Of a stretch of DNA of 17,916 nt, positions 6,886 to 12,785 are shown piece after piece; the stretch's first letter is position 1, and every line of letters begins with the position of its first letter. Origin of the DNA: Halanaerobiaceae bacterium. GTDB taxonomy: Bacteria; Bacillota; Halanaerobiia; Halanaerobiales; DTU029. Position numbers and translations under genes: made by a program. The notes under the pieces are model-generated. The model had not been told where the DNA came from. It searched no databases and saw nothing but the letters and a program-made list of their open reading frames with translations. The stretch spans positions 1 to 17,916 of the forward strand of contig JAAYLO010000238.1 in assembly GCA_012521855.1 (NCBI GenBank). The letters are read 5' to 3'.

Positions 6886-7554
6886 ATGGAAATATATTTT
6901 TTTAAATTATTTATTATATCGATATTACCGGGTATTTTATGGGTCTGGTATTATTACAAAAAAGACAAATATGACCCGGAACCAGCCAGGCTTATATTGA
7001 GAGATTTTTTTCTGGGGATTATTCTCGTAATCCCTGCTGGTCTTCTGGAAGCTCCATTTGCCAGCTTTCTTACCCCGCAGACACCCGTGCTGTTACTTTT
7101 CCTGGCCAGTATACTGATTATCGGTGTTATCGAAGAAGGCCTTAAGTCATATATTGTTTACAAATATCACTATGAGCATCCTGAATTTGATGAACCCATT
7201 GATGGGATTATTTACGGTGTGACAGTAGGTCTCGGTTTTGCTGCTTCTGAAAATCTTTTTTACACTGTCCTCTATGGTTATCAGGTTGGATTGGTCAGGG
7301 CTGTTCTGACGAGTCTTGCTCATGCCTCTTTTACGGGAATTTTTGGCTTTTACCTGGCCAGGGCTCATCATGAGAAAAATAAAAGTTTTATCTGGTCAGG
7401 ATTTTTACTGGTCGCCTTTTTTCATGGCTTATATGATTTTCTGGTAATAGGCGGATTTATAAATATATTTCTGGCAATTGTCGTCATAGGATTATTACAA
7501 ATATACCTGGCTTCATTGATAAAAACAAGTTCCAACAGATCACCTTTTAAGTAA
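6886..7554 (+). CDS. PrsW-family intramembrane metalloprotease
   Basis: Predicted multi-pass membrane protein of 222 aa with the PrsW signatures. EE pair in GVIEEGLKSY is at about residues 83-84, FAASENLFY has Glu122, LAHASFTGIFGF has His146 and FFHGLYDFL has His180. These are the motif residues thought to bind zinc and form the active site. In Bacillus subtilis PrsW cleaves the anti-sigma factor RsiW in response to envelope stress; many homologues have unknown targets. About seven hydrophobic segments are visible. The reading frame can also open one codon earlier at GTG 6883, but AAGGAAGGGG at 6873-6882 is better spaced for ATG 6886. It stands alone between a terminator and the next promoter. 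No anti-sigma factor gene lies in the window, so its target is unknown. Confidence 0.88.
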   Translation: MEIYFFKLFIISILPGILWVWYYYKKDKYDPEPARLILRDFFLGIILVIPAGLLEAPFASFLTPQTPVLLLFLASILIIGVIEEGLKSYIVYKYHYEHPEFDEPIDGIIYGVTVGLGFAASENLFYTVLYGYQVGLVRAVLTSLAHASFTGIFGFYLARAHHEKNKSFIWSGFLLVAFFHGLYDFLVIGGFINIFLAIVVIGLLQIYLASLIKTSSNRSPFK

Positions 7555-7566
7555 TGGGAGAAATTG

Positions 7567-7595
7567 TTGAATACTGGAACAACTCATTATATAAT
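7567..7595 (+). promoter_or_regulatory. Sigma-A-type promoter for the GNAT-oxidoreductase-glycosylase unit
   Basis: TTGAAT (7567-7572, 4 of 6) and TATAAT (7590-7595, 6 of 6) are separated by 17 bp in the gap between the protease and acetyltransferase genes. Transcription should begin near 7602, leaving a leader of about 60 bases before the ATG at 7665. Confidence 0.65.
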
Positions 7596-7664
7596 AGAAT
7601 TAGGGTGTTCTATTAAGTTTTTAAGTACCAGGGAAATTAAGCATATTTTTTGAGGAGGAAATAG

Positions 7665-8102
7665 ATGAAGCTGACTATAAAGAAGGCAGAAACTGAAGAG
7701 GAACTAAATAAAGTCTATCAATTAAGAGAACAGGTTTTTGTAAAAGAACAGGGTGTACCCCAGGAGATTGAAAGAGATAGTGCTGACATCAAGGCTGTTC
7801 ATATAATTGCTGGAAATGGTGACCAGGTACTCGGATGCGGCAGGATTGTATTTGATCAGGATACTGGAAAGATAGGCCGGCTTGCTGTGGCAAAAGAGTA
7901 CAGGAGACAGGGGATAGGCAGGGCACTTTGCAGGGAATTGATGAATATAGCTCACCGGAAGGGATATAAGCAGATAATACTCCATGCACAGGTCGGCTCC
8001 AGGGGTTTTTATGAAAAACTGGGCTTTCAAAGCAGTGGATATATTTTTGAGGAAGCAGGAATCAGGCATATAAAAATGATCTATAAATTGAAGCAGGAGT
8101 AA
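7665..8102 (+). CDS. GNAT-family N-acetyltransferase (YjcF/ElaA-like)
   Basis: Small acetyltransferase (145 aa, full length for the family) expected to move an acetyl group from acetyl-CoA to an amine. The acetyl-CoA-binding loop is RRQGIGRAL at 80-88, preceded by the typical beta-strand GRLAVAKEY. The C-terminal part (residues 112-120, SRGFYEKLG) is the standard GNAT motif B. The N-terminus, with VYQLREQVFVKEQGVP, resembles the YjcF/ElaA branch. The substrate cannot be told from sequence. The ATG is well supported by GAGGAGGAAA just upstream. It is the first gene of a tight unit: 19 bases separate it from the oxidoreductase gene. Confidence 0.88.
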   Translation: MKLTIKKAETEEELNKVYQLREQVFVKEQGVPQEIERDSADIKAVHIIAGNGDQVLGCGRIVFDQDTGKIGRLAVAKEYRRQGIGRALCRELMNIAHRKGYKQIILHAQVGSRGFYEKLGFQSSGYIFEEAGIRHIKMIYKLKQE

Positions 8103-8121
8103 TTGTTTTGAGGAGGGTAGC

Positions 8122-9510
8122 ATGAAAAGTAATTATGATCTTATTATAGTAGGAGCAGGCCCCACTGGTATATTTACCGCTCTGGAATTATTGAATCAAA
8201 ACTCAGGGCTTGATATATTGATATTGGAAAAAGGAAATAATCTTGAGAAAAGAATCTGCCCCATGAATATAAAAAACACTGCCTGCCTCAAATGTCCCAG
8301 TTGTTCAATTGTTTCTGGATGGGGTGGTGCAGGTGCTTATAGTGATGGAAAACTGAGCCTTTCACCTGAAATAGGCGGGAATCTGTATGAGTATATCGGA
8401 TGGGATAAATTATCTGAGCTGATAAGTTATTGTGATAAAATATACCGGGATTATGGTGCTCCTGACCGGGTTTTTGGGGTCGATGAAGAGAGCATAAAGG
8501 CCATAAAAGAAAAAGCAGTCAAGGCTCAATTAATGTTCATACCGGCCAGATTGAGGCATCTTGGGACAGGCTATAGCCAGAAGGTTCTCCAGGCCATGCA
8601 GGATTATATAATTGATCAGGGAGTTGAAGTAAGATTTGGGGAAAATGCAGTGGATTTGATTGTAGAGAATGATAAGATCAGGGGAGTGAAAACTGCTGCC
8701 GGGGAGTCAATCTTCTCCAGGTATCTGGTAATAGCTCCCGGAAGAGAAAATGCTGAATGGTTAAGTAAAGAAGCCGGAAGACTGAATTTAGATATGACTA
8801 TCAACCCTGTTGATATAGGTGTCAGAGTAGAATGTTCAGCAATTATTACAAAAGAGCTTACTGATAATATTTACGAATCCAAATTAGTCTACCGCACGCC
8901 CACTTTTGATGATAAGGTAAGGACCTTCTGCATGTCCCCGTACGGCCAGGTCGTTAATGAAAACAATCAGGGCTTGATAACCGTAAACGGCCACAGCCAT
9001 GCAGAGATAAAAACCGAAAATACAAATTTTGCTTTACTGGTCAGCAAGACATTTACCGAACCTTTTCATGAGCCCATCAGTTATGGCAAATATATAGCCA
9101 GACTTGCCAATATGCTGGGCGGCGGGGTATTAGAACAGCGCCTGGGCGACTTACTTAATGGCAGGCGCTCTACTCCAGAAAGAATAGCCCGCGGCATGGT
9201 AAAACCGACACTACAGGAGGCAACACCCGGTGATTTGAGCCTGGTATTACCGCATAGATACCTGACAGATATTATAGAGATGCTTGCAGCATTGGACAAA
9301 CTTGCCCCTGGCCTCTATTCCAGAGATACACTGCTTTATGGAGTAGAGGTAAAATTCTATTCTTCACGGATTGATGTCAATAAAAACCTGGAGACAAAAA
9401 TAGAGGGTCTTTTTGTCGGCGGTGACGGAGCAGGTCTTACCCGGGGATTGATGCAGGCTTCGGTTTCCGGTGTAGTGATTGCAAGATCAATTTTAGAAAA
9501 GGAGTGGTAA
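8122..9510 (+). CDS. Uncharacterised FAD-dependent dehydrogenase, COG2509 type
   Basis: Flavoprotein of 462 aa. The N-terminal Rossmann fold binds FAD through VGAGPTG (10-16) and the acidic strand end LILEKG. A C-terminal FAD contact is GLFVGGDGAGLTRGLMQAS (about 430-448). Between them lies a conserved-looking cysteine cluster Cys46, Cys55, Cys58, Cys61 followed by SGWGGAGAYSDGKL, which marks the COG2509 family. Members are annotated as FAD- or NAD(P)/FAD-dependent oxidoreductases without an established reaction. The cysteines might hold a metal or an Fe-S cluster, but that is speculation. The ATG at 8122 follows GAGGAGGG. The stop is followed directly by the glycosylase gene with shared Shine-Dalgarno bases, so translation is probably coupled. 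Confidence 0.88.
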   Translation: MKSNYDLIIVGAGPTGIFTALELLNQNSGLDILILEKGNNLEKRICPMNIKNTACLKCPSCSIVSGWGGAGAYSDGKLSLSPEIGGNLYEYIGWDKLSELISYCDKIYRDYGAPDRVFGVDEESIKAIKEKAVKAQLMFIPARLRHLGTGYSQKVLQAMQDYIIDQGVEVRFGENAVDLIVENDKIRGVKTAAGESIFSRYLVIAPGRENAEWLSKEAGRLNLDMTINPVDIGVRVECSAIITKELTDNIYESKLVYRTPTFDDKVRTFCMSPYGQVVNENNQGLITVNGHSHAEIKTENTNFALLVSKTFTEPFHEPISYGKYIARLANMLGGGVLEQRLGDLLNGRRSTPERIARGMVKPTLQEATPGDLSLVLPHRYLTDIIEMLAALDKLAPGLYSRDTLLYGVEVKFYSSRIDVNKNLETKIEGLFVGGDGAGLTRGLMQASVSGVVIARSILEKEW

Positions 9511-9512
9511 GC

Positions 9513-10229
9513 TTGAGCATGGCTTTGTATCCCTGCAGTCGTTTTAAGGAAATGAATGTAGAAGAATCACTCGAGGGTATATATAATACCCTGTATCAGG
9601 CCATGGGTCCACAGAACTGGTGGCCTGCAGATAGTCAGTTTGAAACCATAATCGGAGCTATTCTGACCCAATCTGTCAACTGGTCAAATGTAGAAAAGGC
9701 AATATTAAATCTAAAGAACTATAGTTTAAATTTGACCGGCAGCAGCCAATTAACCCCGGCACTGATAAAAAATATGGATTTAGAATTACTGGCCGAACTC
9801 ATCAAGCCTTCAGGCTTTTATAAGATGAAGGCAAAAAAACTGAAGGCCTTTGTTGACTTTCTGGATAAGGAATACCATGGGGATCTGGATACCATGTTTA
9901 TTGAAGTGTTATCAGCATTAAGGGAAAAATTATTAAATGTTTACGGGATAGGCCCCGAGACAGCAGATTCCATACTTCTATATGCTGGATATTATCCGGT
10001 ATTTGTAATTGATGCATATACAAAAAGGATCTTTTCCAGGATCGGTCTGGCAGAAGCTGATGTGGATTATCATGACTTACAAAAAATGCTGATGGACAAA
10101 ATTCAGCCAGATGTGGATAAATACAATGAATATCATGCATTACTTGTAAATCTGGGGAAAAATTTCTGTAAAAAAGAAAACCTGGATTGTGAGAAATGTC
10201 CTCTTGTAGTTTGCTCAATTGAGGAATAA
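9513..10229 (+). CDS. Endonuclease III-like DNA glycosylase (COG2231 type)
   Basis: HhH-GPD base-excision repair protein of 238 aa. The start is placed at TTG 9513, 9 bases after AGGAG (9499-9503). A GTG at 9504 directly abuts that site and is unlikely; ATG 9519 is also possible. The helix-hairpin-helix is VYGIGPETADSILLYA (143-158), followed by the conserved catalytic Asp167 in VIDAYTKRI. The lysine that makes E. coli endonuclease III a lyase is Glu149 here, as expected for this glycosylase-like branch. The C-terminus has four cysteines, 219, 226, 229 and 234, with spacing 6-2-4, close to the 6-2-5 pattern of the [4Fe-4S] loop. LTQSVNWSNVEKAI near residue 51 is typical of COG2231. The damaged base it removes is unknown. 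Confidence 0.87.
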   Translation: MSMALYPCSRFKEMNVEESLEGIYNTLYQAMGPQNWWPADSQFETIIGAILTQSVNWSNVEKAILNLKNYSLNLTGSSQLTPALIKNMDLELLAELIKPSGFYKMKAKKLKAFVDFLDKEYHGDLDTMFIEVLSALREKLLNVYGIGPETADSILLYAGYYPVFVIDAYTKRIFSRIGLAEADVDYHDLQKMLMDKIQPDVDKYNEYHALLVNLGKNFCKKENLDCEKCPLVVCSIEE

Positions 10230-10283
10230 TAGTGGAATGCTATATGATAAAAACAAAAAAGATATTTATTTTAAATCAGTATC

Positions 10284-10312
10284 TTGCAAAGCACAATACC
10301 TTATGTTATACT
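10284..10312 (+). promoter_or_regulatory. Sigma-A-type promoter for the DUF4097-PadR-DUF1700 module
   Basis: TTGCAA (10284-10289, 4 of 6) and TATACT (10307-10312, 5 of 6) are separated by 17 bp, with TGT just before the -10 (extended -10). Transcription should begin near 10319, about 45 bases before the ATG at 10364, which has AAGGAG at 10349-10354. As a PadR repressor is encoded two genes on, this promoter is the obvious candidate for autoregulation; no clear PadR-type dyad was identified. Confidence 0.65.
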
Positions 10313-10363
10313 ATAAGAGAAATAAAAAAGAATAATATAGAAATTAATAAGGAGATGATCTAA

Positions 10364-11128
10364 ATGAGGGCTGTTTCTTTATTTATAGTGCTCTTATTTC
10401 TTATCTTAACTTTTTCTTTTATGGTATCTGCCTATGAAGAGACAAGAAATTTAAGTGTAATTCTTGAAGGTGAAGAAGAGCTGATCATTGAGGCAAAATC
10501 AGGTTATTTACAGATCCAACAGGTGGATGATACTGATCAGATAACGGTTGAAGCTGTAATCAGAGTCGATACTGGAGAAAAAAGGGCCAGAGAGATAATT
10601 GAAAAGAAACTGAAACTATCCCTGGAAAAAAGAAAGAATAGAATTTACCTGTACAGTTATTTTCACAGTGACTTTTTCGGGGATTCTATAAAAAAGGGAA
10701 TAGATTTATTTGTAAAGCTGCCTGCTATAAAAAGAGTGGATATAACTGCAGGCTCCGGAGCTATATCTATAGACGGGCTGGATACAGATCTTAATCTGGT
10801 TGATGGTTCGGGGAAGATTGAAATAAGGGATTGCAGTGGTGAGTGGAATATTAAAGATGGTTCAGGGAAGATTGAAATAAGTGATTGCAGCGGTGACTGG
10901 ATTATTGACGACGGATCAGGAGATATTATGATTAACAATATGGAAGGCAGCCTGGTACTCAATGATACTTCAGGTGGTATTGACATTTATAATTTTTATG
11001 GTTTTATCCAGCTACAGGATGGTTCAGGTCCTATCAATCTGGACGGGATAGAAGGGGATGTAGTGATACTGGAAGCAGGATCAGGTTCGCTGAGTTTGAA
11101 GAATATAAACGGAAATGTAGAAAAATAA
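10364..11128 (+). CDS. Secreted DUF4097-like beta-solenoid protein
   Basis: A 254-aa protein with a signal peptide (residues 1-23, hydrophobic core LFIVLLFLILTFSFMV, then VSA before Tyr) and no second membrane segment, so it should be exported. Residues 25-127 form a beta-rich region typical of DUF4097 proteins. From residue 129 to the end it is built of rungs of exactly 18 residues, starting D/A-G-S-G-x-I-x-I, at 129, 147, 165, 183, 201 and 219, with a seventh shifted by one residue. This pattern predicts a beta-helix stack. Its function is unknown; DUF4097 proteins are commonly encoded beside PadR and DUF1700 genes, as here, and are linked to envelope stress. No catalytic residues are recognisable. 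Confidence 0.82.
   Translation: MRAVSLFIVLLFLILTFSFMVSAYEETRNLSVILEGEEELIIEAKSGYLQIQQVDDTDQITVEAVIRVDTGEKRAREIIEKKLKLSLEKRKNRIYLYSYFHSDFFGDSIKKGIDLFVKLPAIKRVDITAGSGAISIDGLDTDLNLVDGSGKIEIRDCSGEWNIKDGSGKIEISDCSGDWIIDDGSGDIMINNMEGSLVLNDTSGGIDIYNFYGFIQLQDGSGPINLDGIEGDVVILEAGSGSLSLKNINGNVEK
10802..10909 (+). repeat. Tandem 54-bp repeat encoding two near-identical solenoid rungs
   Basis: Two adjacent 54-bp units (10802-10855 and 10856-10909) are almost identical over their first 45 bases or so, starting GATGGTTC and running through GGGAAGATTGAAATAA. They encode DGSGKIEI-x-DCSG rungs 2 and 3. Near-identity at DNA level suggests a recent duplication or conversion inside the gene. Confidence 0.8.
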
Positions 11129-11152
11129 GCCAGGAAAATTCTGCATGAGGTG

Positions 11153-11491
11153 ATGATCATTAATATTCAATTCAAAAAAGGTGTACTGGAGTTATGTGTT
11201 CTGGTTATTGTTTCTATAAAGGACTGTTATGGTTATGAATTGGTCGAAAAAATTTCCCGGCATATTGATATAGCTGAAGGTACAATTTATCCTTTGTTAA
11301 GAAGACTTAAGAAGGAAGGTTATCTTGAATCATATCTTAAGGAATCAAAGGAAGGCCCTCCAAGGAAATATTACCGGATTACTGCTCCGGGTATTAAGGA
11401 GAAAGAGGCTCTAATTAGCGAATGGCAGGCTTTTACGGGTGGTGTTAATGCAATTATTGAGAAAGGGAGAGCAAATGATGACCAGGAATGA
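11153..11491 (+). CDS. PadR-family transcriptional regulator
   Basis: Winged-helix repressor of 112 aa (short PadR-s2 type, dimeric in characterised members). The signature FKKGVLELCVLVIVS, DCYGYELVEKIS and the recognition-wing region GTIYPLLRRLKKEGYL followed by GPPRKYYRIT are all present. The start is uncertain. ATG 11153 is preceded too closely by GAGGTGAT (11147-11154), a stretch complementary to the 16S rRNA 3' end. GTG 11150 overlaps it. An ATT codon at 11159, giving the family-like N-terminus MNIQFKKG, would be better spaced. It overlaps the next gene by 17 bases and is probably co-transcribed with the DUF4097 gene 21 bases upstream. Its likely target is its own operon. Confidence 0.88.
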   Translation: MIINIQFKKGVLELCVLVIVSIKDCYGYELVEKISRHIDIAEGTIYPLLRRLKKEGYLESYLKESKEGPPRKYYRITAPGIKEKEALISEWQAFTGGVNAIIEKGRANDDQE

Positions 11492-12065
11492 ATTTTTGGA
11501 GTCATTAAGAAAGGAACTCAGTTCACTTCCTCCTGATGAACTGGAAGATATCTTATATGATTTTGAAGAACACTTCAATATTGGCCTGGAGAAAGGCCAG
11601 AGTGAAGAGGAGATAACAAAAAAACTCGGGGATCCGGCCAGGCTTGCCAGATCATACCGGGCCATTTCGGTGATAGAAGAAGTAAATAAGAATCCGACGG
11701 CATCAAATATATTCAGGGCCATTTTCTCAGTATTATCACTGGGTTTTTTCAATCTAGTGTTTATGCTGGGACCATATCTGGGCATACTAGGGGTCTTACT
11801 GGCTTTATTTGTATCTGCAATAGTCATAATTGCAGCAGGAATATTTACAGTATTTGCTCCATTTTTGAGCACTATTTTTCCAGATATCATAATTACCGGT
11901 AATATTTCTGCAGTAGCCCTTATCCTGAGCGGGATCGGGGTAAGTTCACTTGGAATTCTCCTCTTCATTTTTGATATATTTATCGGGAAAAAGATTTTTT
12001 CCGGGACGGTCAGGTACCTGAATTGGAACCTTGATATCCTTAAGAACGGGATGAAGAATAGTTGA
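11475..12065 (+). CDS. DUF1700/HAAS-domain membrane protein
   Basis: Membrane protein of 196 aa. Residues 1-65 form the helical HAAS/DUF1700 domain (MTRNEFLESLRKEL, then LPPDELEDILYDFEEHF and EEEITKKLGDPARLAR). After it come about four hydrophobic segments at roughly 80-103, 105-125, 128-150 and 152-175, ending in a basic tail. These proteins regularly occur in pairs with PadR repressors and DUF4097 proteins; the HAAS domain is thought to act in signalling, but no mechanism is established. The start is one of two adjacent ATG codons at 11475 and 11478, preceded by GGGAG at 11465-11469. The frame is open further upstream to 11439, but that part lies inside the PadR gene and lacks a ribosome site. 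The stop at 12065 ends the module. Confidence 0.85.
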   Translation: MMTRNEFLESLRKELSSLPPDELEDILYDFEEHFNIGLEKGQSEEEITKKLGDPARLARSYRAISVIEEVNKNPTASNIFRAIFSVLSLGFFNLVFMLGPYLGILGVLLALFVSAIVIIAAGIFTVFAPFLSTIFPDIIITGNISAVALILSGIGVSSLGILLFIFDIFIGKKIFSGTVRYLNWNLDILKNGMKNS

Positions 12066-12498
12066 CTATAGGAAATATTGGTTTAAAGAAGGAAATATCA
12101 CTGGAAGGAAGTTTTATTATAGTTTTCCCGCTGATATTGCCGGTTTATCAGGTGATAAAAAAATAAAAATAAGTTTATAAGGGTCGATTCTTCCTTAAAT
12201 TGTGGATAAGTTTCGTAAAAAGTTAATCAAAGAATAAAAAATCCAGAGATAACCAGAATGATTCAGCTATGTCAAAATAAGAAAAATAAAGGGAAATAAA
12301 ACCAAAAAATACAGATAAAGCAGGCTTAAAGTAGACTATTTTAGTGCATATTGTCTTTTTACTGCTATGACAGGAGACAGGGTTTAAGTAAAAGGTGTAA
12401 AGTTATCCACAAAAATATCCACATATTAACATATAACATAGTTTAAGGTTAATTATTATAAAAAGAACTAATTATTTTTAAAGTGGAAACAAAAAAAT
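12066..12498. other. A+T-rich non-coding stretch with DnaA-box-like sites
   Basis: No convincing gene is seen here on either strand. The stretch is strongly A+T rich. Two perfect TTATCCACA boxes occur in opposite orientation, at 12201-12209 (minus) and 12403-12411 (plus). A one-mismatch box, ATATCCACA, lies 12 bp after the second (12415-12423). An imperfect small dyad CTGATA/TATCAG lies at 12131-12151. DnaA boxes in A+T-rich DNA are found at origins, at DnaA-titration sites and in DnaA-regulated promoters. No dnaA or dnaN gene is near, and another perfect box occurs in coding DNA at 10112-10120, so the role is open. Confidence 0.45.
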
Positions 12499-12527
12499 AA
12501 AGGGTGAACCCGGTGGATTCACCCTTT
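12499..12527. terminator. Bidirectional terminator downstream of tRNA-Pro
   Basis: A 10-bp perfect stem, AAAGGGTGAA (12499-12508) with TTCACCCTTT (12518-12527), has a short loop that can form two more C-G pairs. On the + strand it is followed by TCTTTTT; on the minus strand by TTATTTTTTT. It can therefore end the tRNA transcript coming from the right and any transcript from the DUF1700 side coming from the left. Confidence 0.85.
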
Positions 12528-12535
12528 TCTTTTTA

Positions 12536-12612
12536 TGGTCTAGCTGCCGGGATTTGAACCCGGGGCCTCTAGCTCCCGAAGCAAGCGCGCTACCAAACTG
12601 CGCCACAGCTAG
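12536..12612 (-). tRNA. tRNA-Pro (anticodon CGG)
   Basis: On the minus strand 77 bases fold as a complete tRNA. The acceptor stem is CTAGCTG/CAGCTAG with the C1-G72 pair and A73 usual for proline tRNAs. The D arm is GCGC-AGTTTGGTA-GCGC, the anticodon loop TTCGGGA gives CGG (reads CCG), the variable loop is AGGCC, the T arm is CCGGG-TTCAAAT-CCCGG, and the 3' CCA is encoded. The anticodon stem CTTGC/GCTAG contains a T-T mismatch at positions 29-41. Transcription starts from the promoter at 12650-12678 and ends at the terminator at 12499-12527. Confidence 0.95.
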
Positions 12613-12649
12613 ATATTTTAGAAAATATGTTTATATCAGTCACATATAT

Positions 12650-12678
12650 AGTATATTGTTCTCTGAGCCATTTGTCAA
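12650..12678 (-). promoter_or_regulatory. Promoter of tRNA-Pro
   Basis: On the minus strand a perfect -35 TTGACA (12673-12678) and TATACT (12650-12655, 5 of 6) are separated by 17 bp. Transcription should begin near 12643, about 30 bases before the mature tRNA 5' end. It lies back to back with the his operon promoter, with 33 bp between the two -35 boxes. Confidence 0.8.
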
Positions 12679-12711
12679 TTATAATTACAACATAAAATGC
12701 AAAAAAAAAGA

Positions 12712-12740
12712 TTGACAATGTAAAATAATTATGTTATAGT
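12712..12740 (+). promoter_or_regulatory. Promoter of the his operon
   Basis: A perfect -35 TTGACA (12712-12717) and TATAGT (12735-12740, 5 of 6) are separated by 17 bp, with TGT before the -10 (extended -10). Transcription should begin near 12747, leaving a leader of only about 40 bases before hisZ. That is too short for a T-box riboswitch or a leader-peptide attenuator, so control is more likely at initiation. Confidence 0.85.
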
Positions 12741-12756
12741 CTTTACTAAGGTAAAG
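12741..12756 (+). promoter_or_regulatory. Operator-like dyad at the his transcription start
   Basis: CTTTAC (12741-12746) and GTAAAG (12751-12756) form a perfect 6-bp dyad around TAAG, immediately after the -10 box and across the predicted start site. A protein bound there would block the promoter. A histidine-responsive repressor such as a TrpR-like YerC/HisR protein, described for Firmicutes, is a candidate, but the identity is inference. Confidence 0.45.
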
Positions 12757-12785
12757 TAGTAAAATGATAAAGGAAGGTATGAGAT

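Noticed and set aside
7722..8123. A 133-codon minus-strand open frame opposite the acetyltransferase
   Set aside because: It is antisense to a well-supported GNAT gene, and the translated sequence shows no recognisable domain.
9504..9512. GTG 9504 as start of the glycosylase
   Set aside because: It directly abuts the AGGAG ribosome site; TTG 9513 has proper spacing.
10214..10223. Perfect palindrome CTCAATTGAG at the end of the glycosylase gene
   Set aside because: It is short, inside coding sequence, has no T-tract, and is compatible with chance.
10748..11125. Repeats as a CRISPR-like array
   Set aside because: The 54-bp units are in-frame coding repeats of a protein solenoid with no spacers.
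11439..11474. Earlier ATG start for the DUF1700 gene at 11439
   Set aside because: It would add 12 residues inside the PadR frame with no ribosome site; the family N-terminus MTRNEFLESL begins at 11478 with GGGAG upstream.
11411..11968. A 185-codon open frame on the minus strand opposite the PadR end and DUF1700 gene
   Set aside because: It lies fully opposite genes with clear family signatures, has no family-like motif and no ribosome site of note; it mirrors the codon pattern of the real gene.
12066..12498. Calling this gap the chromosomal origin oriC
   Set aside because: There are too few boxes, there is no neighbouring dnaA, dnaN, rpmH or gidA gene, and skew cannot be judged from the window.
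12741..12785. T-box riboswitch or leader-peptide attenuator before hisZ
   Set aside because: The predicted leader is only about 40 bases, with no specifier loop, no T-box sequence and no histidine-rich short frame.
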